A stretch of DNA of 14,273 nucleotides, from contig URAP01000041.1 of NCBI GenBank assembly GCA_900545935.1, forward strand, positions 1 through 14,273. The letters run 5' to 3'. Position numbers and translations under genes: made by a program. How positions within the stretch are numbered: position 1 is the first letter of the stretch; each line of letters starts with the position of its first letter. Source of the DNA: an uncultured Eubacteriales bacterium (lineage in GTDB: Bacteria; Bacillota; Clostridia; Oscillospirales; CAG-272). The notes under the pieces are model-generated. The model saw only the letters and a program-made list of their open reading frames with translations, ran no database searches and was not told the origin of the DNA. Positions 6,320 through 14,265 of this stretch are shown here, piece after piece.

Positions 6320-7009
6320 ATGGAAGCATGGATAAACAAATTATATGAGACCTTTATCGAGACGGAGTACTACAAGCTCCTGCTCGAGGGTCTGGGGAAC
6401 ACGCTGATAATAACCGCGGGAGCGCTTGTTATCGGTGTTGTTATCGGCATGCTGATAGCGCTGATAAAATTCTTCGCAGAGGATGTTCCGTCGCTGCGAC
6501 CGCTGTCATTCATATGCGACCTGTACGTGACCGTCATCCGCGGCATACCGGTCGTTGTTCTGCTGCTGATATTCTACTATATTATAATGGTCAGCGCGGA
6601 GGGAACGGCGGTCGGCATAATCACCTTCGGAATAAACTCGGGCGCGTACATGGCTGAGCTCATCCGCGGCGGCATCGGCGCGGTAGACCGCGGGCAGATG
6701 GAAGCGGGACGCAGCCTCGGAATGTCGCGGCTGCAGGCGATGCGCAAGGTTGTGTTCCCGCAGGCGGTAAAGAACATTCTCCCCGCGATAGGCAACGAGT
6801 TCATCTCGCTGCTTAAGGAGACCTCGGTTGCCGGATACGTTGCGGTCGTTGACATCACCCGCGCGGGCAATCTTATCCGCAACAACACATACGACGCGGT
6901 GAACCCGCTGCTGGTAGTAGCCATCGTTTACCTTAGCATGGTTGTGGCGCTGTCGCAGCTGATGCGTAGGCTCGAAAGGAGGCTCGGAAAGAGTGATAAG
7001 CGTTCTTGA
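6320..7009 (+). CDS. Polar amino-acid ABC transporter permease (HisM/GlnP family)
   Basis: This 229-residue membrane protein has about five helices, near 28-50, 64-90, 95-115, 155-176 and 195-214. It carries the family signature RGIPVVVLL (74-82) and the EAA loop EAGRSLGMS (128-136), which contacts the ATPase. The length is normal for the family (about 215-240). The start has GGAG at 6311-6314, five bases upstream. It overlaps the ATPase gene by 17 bases, so the two form one transporter. The substrate could be glutamine, arginine, cystine or another polar amino acid; the sequence does not decide. The usual periplasmic-type binding protein gene is absent on both sides, so it must lie elsewhere or the transporter shares one. 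Confidence 0.93.
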   Translation: MEAWINKLYETFIETEYYKLLLEGLGNTLIITAGALVIGVVIGMLIALIKFFAEDVPSLRPLSFICDLYVTVIRGIPVVVLLLIFYYIIMVSAEGTAVGIITFGINSGAYMAELIRGGIGAVDRGQMEAGRSLGMSRLQAMRKVVFPQAVKNILPAIGNEFISLLKETSVAGYVAVVDITRAGNLIRNNTYDAVNPLLVVAIVYLSMVVALSQLMRRLERRLGKSDKRS

Positions 7010-7715
7010 TCTGCACAAAAAATTCGGAGACACCGAGGTGCTTTCGGGTATTTCGGTCGAGATAAACAAGGGAGATGTCGTCTGCGTCATCGGTCCGTCC
7101 GGCTCGGGAAAGTCGACCTTTCTTCGCTGTCTCAACGTGCTTGAAAAGCCGAGCTCGGGCAAGATAATCTTCGAGGGCAACGACCTCACCGACAAGAAGG
7201 TCAATCTCAATCTCCACCGTCAGAAGATGGGTATGGTCTTTCAGCACTTCAATCTTTTCCCGCACATGACCATCCTCGACAATATGACCGTCGCGCCGAT
7301 GATGCTGCGGCATATCCCGCGCGAGGAGGCAGAGAGCAAGGGCATGGAGATGCTCGGGCGCGTCGGACTTGCCGACCGCGCCGCATCGTATCCGAGTCAG
7401 CTCTCGGGCGGTCAGAAGCAGCGTGTGGCGATAGTACGCGCGCTGTGCATGGAGCCCGATGTCATGCTGTTTGACGAGCCGACCTCGGCGCTCGACCCCG
7501 AGATGGTCGGCGAGGTACTGGACGTTATCAAGGGACTCGCTGCGGAGGGCATGACGATGGTCATCGTAACGCACGAGATGGGCTTTGCGCGCGAGGTGTC
7601 GAACCGCGTGCTCTTTCTCGACGGCGGCGTTATAGCAGAGGAGGGCACTCCGGAGCAGATATTCGAGCATCCGCAGTGCGAGAGGCTGAAGAGCTTCCTG
7701 TCAAAGGTGCTGTAA
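6993..7715 (+). CDS. Polar amino-acid ABC transporter ATP-binding protein (GlnQ/HisP family)
   Basis: This 240-residue cytoplasmic ATPase powers the permease encoded just upstream. It has Walker A GPSGSGKST (34-42), Q-loop Q84 in FQHFNLFPH, signature LSGGQ (137-141), Walker B VMLFDE (157-162, catalytic E162), D-loop SALDPE and the H-switch H194 in VTHEMGFA. VTHEMGFA and FQHFNLFPH are typical of the amino-acid importers. The start is GTG at 6993, chosen because the strong Shine-Dalgarno AAAGGAGG (6975-6982) sits ten bases upstream and the protein then begins at the normal first strand of the fold. No terminator is obvious after it; the 161-base gap to argF holds no gene. Confidence 0.95.
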   Translation: MISVLDLHKKFGDTEVLSGISVEINKGDVVCVIGPSGSGKSTFLRCLNVLEKPSSGKIIFEGNDLTDKKVNLNLHRQKMGMVFQHFNLFPHMTILDNMTVAPMMLRHIPREEAESKGMEMLGRVGLADRAASYPSQLSGGQKQRVAIVRALCMEPDVMLFDEPTSALDPEMVGEVLDVIKGLAAEGMTMVIVTHEMGFAREVSNRVLFLDGGVIAEEGTPEQIFEHPQCERLKSFLSKVL

Positions 7716-7815
7716 GGCGGATACGGCGCTGCGCGGACGGCATCGCCGCTCTGCGACAGAGTGTTTGCGGCTGTGCACTTGCGGATATGTGTTTGCTGCG
7801 GCGCGTGAGCTCCCG

Positions 7816-7831
7816 AATATGCATATATATG
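7816..7831 (+). promoter_or_regulatory. AT-rich palindrome upstream of argF (possible ArgR-like or -10 site)
   Basis: ATATGCATAT (7817-7826) is a perfect 10-bp palindrome in a GC-rich gap, followed by ATAT. It vaguely recalls half an ARG box (TGNAT-WWWW-AT), but the second half-site is poor. A -10 box could lie here, with only a weak TTGCTG upstream (7793-7798). Low confidence. Confidence 0.2.
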
Positions 7832-7876
7832 GCGGAGGCGCGGAGGCGCTGTCTGTCGTGAAAGGATATTTATTTT

Positions 7877-8872
7877 ATGATGCTGAAAAACAGAGATTTT
7901 TTAAAGCTGCTCGACTACACCCCCGAGGAGATAAGCTACCTGCTCGACCTCTCCGCCGAGCTCAAGGCGAAGAAGAAGGCGGGCATACCGCACCGTCTTT
8001 GCGAGGGGAAGAACGTCGCGCTGATATTTGAAAAGACGAGCACGCGGACGCGCTGCAGCTTTGAGGTCGCAGCACGTGATCTCGGCATGGGGACTACATA
8101 TCTCGACCCCAAGGGCTCGCAGATCGGGCGCAAGGAGTCGATAGCCGATACCGCGCGTGTGCTTTCGGGCATATTTGACGGCATCGAGTACCGCGGATAC
8201 GGTCAGTCGATAGTCGAGGAGCTTGCGAGCTATGCGAGCGTTCCGGTATGGAACGGTCTGACAGATGAATTCCACCCAACCCAGATACTCGCCGATTTTC
8301 TCACCCTCCGCGAGCGCTTCGGCAGTCTTGAGGGCGTAAACTTCGTATACATGGGCGATGCGCGCTTCAACATGGGCAACTCGCTCATGGTCGGCTGCGC
8401 AAAGATGGGTATGAGCTTTACCGCCTGCGCTCCCGAAAAGTACTTCCCCGACCCCGCGCTCGTCGCGATATGCCGCGAGATAGCGGAGCAGACCGGCGGC
8501 TCTATCCGCCTGACCGAGGATGTTCCGTCCGCCGCATCGGGTGCGGACGTTATCTACACCGACATATGGGTCTCGATGGGCGAGCCCGCCGAGGTATGGG
8601 AGGAGCGGCTTGCCGACCTCTCGCCCTATCAGGTGAACAGCGAGGTAATGGCGCTCACCTCAGACCGCGCCGTATTCATGCACTGCCTGCCGTCCTATCA
8701 CAACCGCGATACCGAAATAGGAATGGAGATGTGCGAGCGTTTCGGACGCGATAGTATGGAGGTGACCGACGAGGTGTTCGAGTCGGAGCGTTCGGTCGTA
8801 TTTGCCGAGGCGGAGAACCGCATGCATACCATAAAGGCGGTAATGGCGGCTACGCTCGGCGGAGCAGAATAA
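7877..8872 (+). CDS. argF: Ornithine carbamoyltransferase
   Basis: This 331-residue cytoplasmic enzyme joins carbamoyl phosphate and ornithine to give citrulline in arginine synthesis (or works in reverse in arginine breakdown). The carbamoyl-phosphate loop STRTR is at 55-59, FHPTQILADF at 132-141, the ornithine-binding DIWVSMGEP at 229-237, the catalytic HCLP at 269-272 and the closing NRMHTIKA near the C terminus. The length matches the family (about 300-335). The first ATG is used because AAAGGA (7861-7866) is ten bases upstream; a second ATG follows at once. The neighbouring carAB genes make its substrate, which supports a biosynthetic role. It could be catabolic arcB, but no arcA or arcC is present. 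Confidence 0.95.
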   Translation: MMLKNRDFLKLLDYTPEEISYLLDLSAELKAKKKAGIPHRLCEGKNVALIFEKTSTRTRCSFEVAARDLGMGTTYLDPKGSQIGRKESIADTARVLSGIFDGIEYRGYGQSIVEELASYASVPVWNGLTDEFHPTQILADFLTLRERFGSLEGVNFVYMGDARFNMGNSLMVGCAKMGMSFTACAPEKYFPDPALVAICREIAEQTGGSIRLTEDVPSAASGADVIYTDIWVSMGEPAEVWEERLADLSPYQVNSEVMALTSDRAVFMHCLPSYHNRDTEIGMEMCERFGRDSMEVTDEVFESERSVVFAEAENRMHTIKAVMAATLGGAE

Positions 8873-8880
8873 TATTTATG

Positions 8881-8976
8881 TCCCGCACGCCGATAGGTCA
8901 TGCGCAGGACGCGGATGGCCGGCTGCGGCGGTATGCTGCGGAGGTCTTTTGCGCCCTGCCGCCGAAGCGTGCGGGA
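8881..8976 (+). other. Large inverted repeat in the argF-carA gap (possible structured leader)
   Basis: TCCCGCACGC (8881-8890) is exactly complementary to GCGTGCGGGA (8967-8976), enclosing 76 GC-rich bases. Within these, short pairs such as CGGCGG with CCGCCG can form further stems. It starts nine bases after the argF stop, and only three T follow the right arm. It may be a weak terminator, an attenuator or a leader element for carA. I see no recognisable PyrR-binding motif or riboswitch consensus. The remaining gap to carA holds no convincing gene. Confidence 0.4.
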
Positions 8977-9124
8977 ATTTGTGAATAACGCGGGGATGCC
9001 GAAAAAGCCCGGATCGAAAAGCAGAGCGGAAGAGAATCACCTTTTTTCCGCGAGCGTCGCTCCGAACAATTCTGTCTGTCCCCGGTGATCGCGTAATGCG
9101 GACATAAACCCTGACGGAGGAGCT

Positions 9125-10198
9125 ATGGACAAGGAAATCAAAAAGAGATATTTAGTGCTCGGAAACGGTGAGGTATTCGAGGGACGCGCGTTCGGTGCGG
9201 ACTGCGACACCGTCGGCGAGCTGGTATTCACTACGGGAATGTGCGGCTACATCGAGACGCTGACCGACCCGAGCTATTACGGGCAGATAGTGCTGCAGAC
9301 CTTCCCGATGATAGGAAACTACGGCATGATCCCCGCGGACGAGGAGGGCGAGCCCGCGCTGCGCGGCTATGTTGTGCGCGAGTGGTGCGAGCAGCCGTCG
9401 AACTTCCGCTGCGAGGGAACGGTGGACGAATTTCTCCGCCGCCACGGCATTCCCGGCATCTGCGGCATCGACACCCGCCGCGTGACCGAGATAATACGCG
9501 AGTCGGGCGTTATGAACGCCGCGATATGTTCCGCCCCGCCCGCATCGAATGCCGACATTCTCGGCTACACGATAAAGGATGCGGTCGCCGCCGTCAGCTG
9601 CCGCGAGCCGCACACCCTGCCCGCGGAGGGTAAGGCAAAATACCGCGTCGCGCTCATCGACTACGGCGCAAAGCGTAACATCGCCCGCGAGCTCTGCCGC
9701 CGCGGCTGCACCGTTACCGTCTACCCGCACACGGTCTGCGCGGAGGAGATTCTCGGCGGGAGCTATGACGGTGTCATGCTCTCGAACGGTCCGGGCGACC
9801 CGAGCGAGAACACCCGCGAGATCGCGGTGATAGGTGAGCTGTTCGGGTGGCTGCCGATATTCGGCATCTGTCTCGGGCACCAGCTGCTCGCGCTCTCGCA
9901 GGGCGGACAGACGGTCAAGCTCAAATACGGTCATCGCGGAGGAAATCAGCCTGCGCGCGAGGTCGGGGGCAGCCGCACGTATATCACGAGCCAGAATCAC
10001 GGCTATGCCGTCGTCTCGGACACCGTTCGCGACGGGCGCGAGAGCTACGTCAACGCAAACGACGGCAGCTGCGAGGGTATGGATTACCCGCAGGCGCGCG
10101 CCTTTTCGGTACAGTTCCACCCCGAGGCATGCTCGGGACCGCGTGATGCGGGCTTTCTGTTCGACCGTTTTATTTCGATGATGGAGGATGATAGATAA
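9125..10198 (+). CDS. carA: Carbamoyl phosphate synthetase small (glutaminase) subunit
   Basis: This 357-residue protein splits glutamine and passes ammonia to CarB. The N-terminal CarA-specific domain (about 8-150) shows GEVFEGRAFG and FTTGMCGYIETLTDPSYYGQ. The class I glutamine amidotransferase domain (about 172-352) has SNGPGDP (220-226), the nucleophile C249 in GICLGHQ, and H332 and E334 in FHPEA, so the catalytic triad is complete. The length fits Gram-positive CarA (about 350-365). The start has a strong GGAGGAG (9116-9122), though unusually close to the ATG. The stop and the next start overlap in TAATG at 10196-10200, so carA and carB are translationally coupled. Confidence 0.97.
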   Translation: MDKEIKKRYLVLGNGEVFEGRAFGADCDTVGELVFTTGMCGYIETLTDPSYYGQIVLQTFPMIGNYGMIPADEEGEPALRGYVVREWCEQPSNFRCEGTVDEFLRRHGIPGICGIDTRRVTEIIRESGVMNAAICSAPPASNADILGYTIKDAVAAVSCREPHTLPAEGKAKYRVALIDYGAKRNIARELCRRGCTVTVYPHTVCAEEILGGSYDGVMLSNGPGDPSENTREIAVIGELFGWLPIFGICLGHQLLALSQGGQTVKLKYGHRGGNQPAREVGGSRTYITSQNHGYAVVSDTVRDGRESYVNANDGSCEGMDYPQARAFSVQFHPEACSGPRDAGFLFDRFISMMEDDR

Positions 10199-13100
10199 TG
10201 CCGCTCGACAGCTCAATTAAAAAGGTACTTATGATAGGCTCCGGACCCATCGTTATCGGTCAGGCGGCGGAATTCGACTATGCGGGCGCTCAGGCGTGCC
10301 GCGTGCTCAAGGAGGCGGGGGTAGACGTGGTTCTCGTCAACTCGAACCCCGCTACCATCATGACCGACCGCGCACTCGCCGATGAGATATATCTCGAGCC
10401 GCTGATCGTTGAGACGGTCAAGAGGATAATAAAGAAGGAGCGCCCCGACAGCCTGCTCGCAGGGCTCGGCGGACAGACGGGTCTGACACTCGCGAGCGAG
10501 CTGTACAAGGAGGGCTTTCTCGAGCGCTACGGCGTGCGCCTGATAGGCACGAATGCCGAGGCTATCGACAAGGCTGAGGACAGGCAGCTCTTTAAGCTGA
10601 CCATGGAGCAGATAGGCGAGCCGACCGTCCCCTCCGATATCGCCTGTACCCTCGAGGATGCCCTCGCCGTTGCCGACCGCATCGGCTATCCCGTCATTAT
10701 CCGTCCCGCATTCACGCTCGGCGGCGCGGGCGGCGGAGTCGCACACAGCCGCGAGGAGATGACCGTCGCCGCACAGACGGGGCTCGATGCCTCGCCGATA
10801 TCGCAGATACTCGTCGAGCGCTATATCTACGGCTGGAAGGAGATAGAGTTCGAGACCATGCGCGACGCTGTCGGCAACGCCATCGCGGTGTGCAGCATGG
10901 AGAATTTCGACCCCGTCGGTATCCATACGGGCGACAGTATCGTCGTCGCTCCCGCGCTTACGCTGTCCGACAAGGAGTATCAGATGCTCCGTTCCGCGTC
11001 GCTGCGTATCATCTCCGCGCTCGGCATCGTCGGCGGCTGCAACTGCCAGTTCGCACTGAATCCAGATAGCTTTGAGTACTCGGTGATCGAGGTCAATCCG
11101 AGAGTTTCGCGCTCCTCTGCGCTCGCATCAAAGGCGACGGGCTACCCCATCGCAAAGATCACCGCAAAGATCGCGCTCGGCTACAACCTCGACGAGATAA
11201 AGAACGACATCACAGGCAAGACCTGCGCCTGCTTCGAGCCTGCGCTCGACTATGTTGCGGTAAAGCTGCCGAAATGGCCCTTTGATAAATTTCAAGGCTC
11301 CTCCCGCCGCCTCGGCACACAGATGAAGGCGACGGGCGAGGTCATGAGTATAGCAAGCTCATTCGAGGCTGCGCTGATGAAGGCGGTACGCGGTGCCGAG
11401 ATCTCGCTCGACACCCTGCGCGCCGCGCCCGTCTCCGACCGCCCGATAGAGGAACGGCTGTCCGAGGCGGACGACCGCCGTCTGTTCACCGTGTTCGAGG
11501 CGCTGCTCTCGGGCATGAGTATCGACGAGATACACCGCCTGACCCGCATCGACCGCTTCTTCCTCTGCAAGCTGCAGAACCTCGCCGACTACGAGCGCCG
11601 CATCGAGGGCGGGCTGACCGACGAGCTCTACTACGAGGGAAAGCGCCTCGGCTACACCGATAAGGCGATCTCCCGCCTCTCGGGCGCGACCGAGCTGCCC
11701 GAGTTCAGCTATTCGTATAAGATGGTCGACACCTGCGGTGCGGAGTTCGACGCGCAGACCCCGTATTTCTATTCAAGCGCCGACAGCGACTGCGAAGCCC
11801 GCCGTCATCCGCGCTCGGGCAGAGACGTTATCATGGTTCTCGGCTCGGGACCGATACGCATCGGACAGGGCATCGAGTTTGACTATTCGTCGGTGCACTG
11901 CGTATGGACGCTCAAGGAGCGCGGCTACGACGTCGTTATAGTCAACAACAACCCCGAGACCGTCTCCACCGACTACGACACCGCCGACCGACTCTACTTC
12001 GAGCCGCTCTGCGAGGAGGATGTCATGAGCATCATCCGCGTAGAGAAGCCGATAGGCGTCGTCGTTGCGTTTGGCGGGCAGACAGCCATCAAGCTCACCG
12101 GCTTCCTCGACCGTCAGGGCATCCGCATTCTCGGTACCTCCGCCGAGGGTATCGACACCGCAGAGGACCGCGAGCGGTTCGACGAGCTGCTCGGCAGGGT
12201 AGGCATCCCGCGCCCGAGCGGCAGGGGCGTAAACGGAGTCGAGGAGGCGGTCGCAGCTGCCGAGAGCCTCGGATACCCCGTTCTGCTCCGCCCGTCCTAC
12301 GTTATCGGCGGTCAGAATATGAAGATAGTCCACAGCGAGGCGGAGGTCCGCACCTACATGGAGCTCATCCTATCGGGCGGCATCGAGAATCCCGTGCTCG
12401 TCGATAAATATATGATGGGTACCGAGCTCGAGGTCGACGTTATCTCCGACGGCACCGATATACTCATCCCGGGCATCATGGAGCATATCGAGCGCGCGGG
12501 CGTTCACAGCGGCGACTCCATTGCAGTCTACCCGCCGTATAACCTCAGTGATAAGATGACCGAGCGCATCATCGAGTGCTCGGAGAAGCTCGCGCTCTCG
12601 CTCGGCACACAGGGTCTTGTTAACATTCAGTACCTTATCTGGCGCGGCGAGCTGTACGTCATCGAGGTCAATCCGAGAGCATCACGCACCGTGCCGTATA
12701 TATCTAAGGTGACGGGCGTTCCGATGGTAGATGTCGCCTCCCGCGTCATGCTCGGCGAGCGCCTTGCGGATATGCCGTACGGCACGGGTCTGTACCGCGT
12801 GCCCCCGTACACTGCCGTTAAGGTTCCCGTGTTCTCGTTTGAAAAGCTCACCGATGTAAACTCCAATCTCGGACCGGAGATGAAGTCCACGGGCGAGGTG
12901 CTCGGCATAGGCAAGAACCTCGGCGAGGCGCTTTTCAAGGGGCTGACCTCGGCGGGCATGATAGTCGGCAGACGCGAGGGCGAGAGGGGAGTATTCATCT
13001 CGGTCGACTCGCGCGACAGCGCCGACCTCATCTCGCTCGCTAAAAAGTTCGACGACCTCGGCTACCGTATCTACGCCACCCCCGACACCGCGCGCATGAT

Positions 13101-14211
13101 AACCGATTCGCTCGGCGTTCCCACCGAGACGGTTACCGACGAGATATTCCCGCTCGTCGAGGAGGGGCGCATCGACTATATCGTCTACACAGGCGCATGG
13201 ATGGACTCGACCGTCGACGATTATATAGCTCTGCATCGCCGCGCGCTTGCGCATTCGGTGCCCTGCTTTACCTCGCTCGATACCGCTCACGCGCTCGCCG
13301 ACAGCATCGCCTGCGGCTATAACGAGAGCAATACCGAGCTCGTCGATATCTGCCATATGCGCACCGAGCGCGGGCAGCTGCACTTCTCTAAGATGCAGGC
13401 GTCGGGCGACGACTATATCTATATCGAGAATTTCGACGGCGGCATCCTCTGCCCCGAGTCGCTCTGCGTCGAGCTCTGCGACCGCCATCGCGGAATAGGC
13501 GGCTTCGGCATCGTGCTCATCGAGCACAGCGACTGCGCCGACGCTGCAATGCGCATCTTCAACAGCGACGGCACCGAGGGCTACGTCGCGGGCAACTCGC
13601 TCCGCTGCGTCGGTAAATATCTCTACGATAACGGCATTGTGCCGCGCCGCGACATGACCGTTCAGACCCGCGCGGGCATCTGCCGACTGCATCTCTATAC
13701 ACGCGGCGGTCTCGTTTCGTCGGTCACCGTCAATATGGGTGCGCCCGATTTTGCGGCATCCGCCGTACCGGTTACGCTCGATATGCCGCGCGTCGTCAAC
13801 TCGCCTATCGAGATCGGCGGCACCGAGTACCGCGTTACCTGCCTCTCGATGGGCAACCCGCATTGCGTCGTCTTTACCGACAACGTCGACAAGGTCGACC
13901 TCGGACGCATCGGACCGCTGTTCGAAAATTCGCCGCTCTTCCCGCACCGTACAAATACCGAGTTCGTGCGCGTCGTAAATCCCGCCATGCTCAAGCTCCG
14001 CGTCTTTGAACGCGGCAACGGCGAGACAAGCGCCTGCGGCACCGGCTGCTGCGCAGCTGTCTGCGCCGCCGTCGAAAACGGCTGCTGCGAGAAGAATACC
14101 GATATCACCGTTAAGACCCGCGGCGGCGACCTCATCGTCCGCTATTCGGACGACGGAGTGACGCTTACGGGCGACGCGGTGCTTGTATACCGCGGAGAAT
14201 TGGAGTACTAA
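10198..14211 (+). CDS. carB: Carbamoyl phosphate synthetase large subunit fused to a diaminopimelate-epimerase-like domain (CarB-DapF)
   Basis: The frame encodes 1337 residues, about 270 more than CarB (about 1060-1075). The first synthetase half (1-400) has GSGPIVIGQAAEFDYAG, R129, R169 in RPAF, and Q284, E298 and N300, at or one residue from the E. coli positions. The second half (from about 542) repeats GSGPIRIGQGIEFDY and has RPSYV (R698) and IEVNPRASR (822-830). A methylglyoxal-synthase-like allosteric domain covers about 931-1050 but lacks the usual EGRPH and NTP motifs. From about 1061 to the end comes a full DapF domain of about 277 residues. CarB makes carbamoyl phosphate from bicarbonate, ammonia and two ATP, shared by arginine and pyrimidine synthesis. 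No stop, frame break or good ribosome site separates the parts; an internal ATG at 13357 lacks a Shine-Dalgarno site. A sequencing indel removing a stop is the main alternative. Confidence 0.95.
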   Translation: MPLDSSIKKVLMIGSGPIVIGQAAEFDYAGAQACRVLKEAGVDVVLVNSNPATIMTDRALADEIYLEPLIVETVKRIIKKERPDSLLAGLGGQTGLTLASELYKEGFLERYGVRLIGTNAEAIDKAEDRQLFKLTMEQIGEPTVPSDIACTLEDALAVADRIGYPVIIRPAFTLGGAGGGVAHSREEMTVAAQTGLDASPISQILVERYIYGWKEIEFETMRDAVGNAIAVCSMENFDPVGIHTGDSIVVAPALTLSDKEYQMLRSASLRIISALGIVGGCNCQFALNPDSFEYSVIEVNPRVSRSSALASKATGYPIAKITAKIALGYNLDEIKNDITGKTCACFEPALDYVAVKLPKWPFDKFQGSSRRLGTQMKATGEVMSIASSFEAALMKAVRGAEISLDTLRAAPVSDRPIEERLSEADDRRLFTVFEALLSGMSIDEIHRLTRIDRFFLCKLQNLADYERRIEGGLTDELYYEGKRLGYTDKAISRLSGATELPEFSYSYKMVDTCGAEFDAQTPYFYSSADSDCEARRHPRSGRDVIMVLGSGPIRIGQGIEFDYSSVHCVWTLKERGYDVVIVNNNPETVSTDYDTADRLYFEPLCEEDVMSIIRVEKPIGVVVAFGGQTAIKLTGFLDRQGIRILGTSAEGIDTAEDRERFDELLGRVGIPRPSGRGVNGVEEAVAAAESLGYPVLLRPSYVIGGQNMKIVHSEAEVRTYMELILSGGIENPVLVDKYMMGTELEVDVISDGTDILIPGIMEHIERAGVHSGDSIAVYPPYNLSDKMTERIIECSEKLALSLGTQGLVNIQYLIWRGELYVIEVNPRASRTVPYISKVTGVPMVDVASRVMLGERLADMPYGTGLYRVPPYTAVKVPVFSFEKLTDVNSNLGPEMKSTGEVLGIGKNLGEALFKGLTSAGMIVGRREGERGVFISVDSRDSADLISLAKKFDDLGYRIYATPDTARMITDSLGVPTETVTDEIFPLVEEGRIDYIVYTGAWMDSTVDDYIALHRRALAHSVPCFTSLDTAHALADSIACGYNESNTELVDICHMRTERGQLHFSKMQASGDDYIYIENFDGGILCPESLCVELCDRHRGIGGFGIVLIEHSDCADAAMRIFNSDGTEGYVAGNSLRCVGKYLYDNGIVPRRDMTVQTRAGICRLHLYTRGGLVSSVTVNMGAPDFAASAVPVTLDMPRVVNSPIEIGGTEYRVTCLSMGNPHCVVFTDNVDKVDLGRIGPLFENSPLFPHRTNTEFVRVVNPAMLKLRVFERGNGETSACGTGCCAAVCAAVENGCCEKNTDITVKTRGGDLIVRYSDDGVTLTGDAVLVYRGELEY
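13378..14208 (+). other. dapF: DapF-like domain at the C terminus of the CarB fusion, with altered active site
   Basis: Residues 1061-1337 of the fusion match diaminopimelate epimerase (LL-DAP to meso-DAP, needed for lysine and peptidoglycan) end to end: HFSKMQ...DDYIYIE (1062-1076), IFNSDGTEG (1120-1128), GNPHC (1219-1223), FPHRTNTEF (1248-1256) and FERGNGETSACGTG (1270-1283). The second catalytic Cys is present (C1280), as are the substrate contacts N1122, N1220, N1253 and E1271-R1272. However, A1131 replaces the first catalytic Cys of the CGNG motif (here VAGNSLRC), D1071 replaces the substrate-binding Asn of the GND motif, and F1103 replaces the Asp of GGDG. C1137 and C1284/C1285 lie nearby. 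The domain is cysteine-rich. Activity may be lost, altered in substrate, or restored by another residue. Confidence 0.9.
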
Positions 14212-14265
14212 TCGGGGAGGCTAAAAAATCGTCCGACCGAAAAAGCTCTCGGGGAGGCTAAAAAA
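14212..14265 (+). repeat. Two exact 17-bp direct repeats at the window end
   Basis: TCGGGGAGGCTAAAAAA occurs at 14212-14228 and again at 14249-14265, with 37 bases between starts. The first copy begins right after the carB stop. Each contains GGGGAGG, which resembles a Shine-Dalgarno site, and its first nine bases after TC resemble the GGGGAGGCT of the palindrome family at 6010-6018. With only two copies visible, neither a repeat array nor a role can be claimed. Confidence 0.7.

Noticed and set aside
8900..9088. 62-codon open frame in the argF-carA gap
   Set aside because: No Shine-Dalgarno site, odd composition, and it overlaps the large inverted repeat.
8873..9124. PyrR attenuator, T-box or known riboswitch before carA
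   Set aside because: No recognisable binding-loop or T-box consensus and no terminator with a T run before the start codon.
9152..10216. 354-codon open frame on the - strand opposite carA
   Set aside because: carA is certain from its complete catalytic triad; the opposite frame stays open because of the GC-rich codon usage.
12682..13947. 421-codon open frame on the - strand opposite the end of carB-dapF
   Set aside because: A shadow of the GC-rich sense gene, with no recognisable domain and repetitive Ala/Arg/Asp/Val composition.
13357..14211. Separate dapF gene starting at the internal ATG 13357
   Set aside because: No Shine-Dalgarno site precedes it and the carB frame runs through without a stop, so a fusion is the simpler reading; internal initiation is not excluded.
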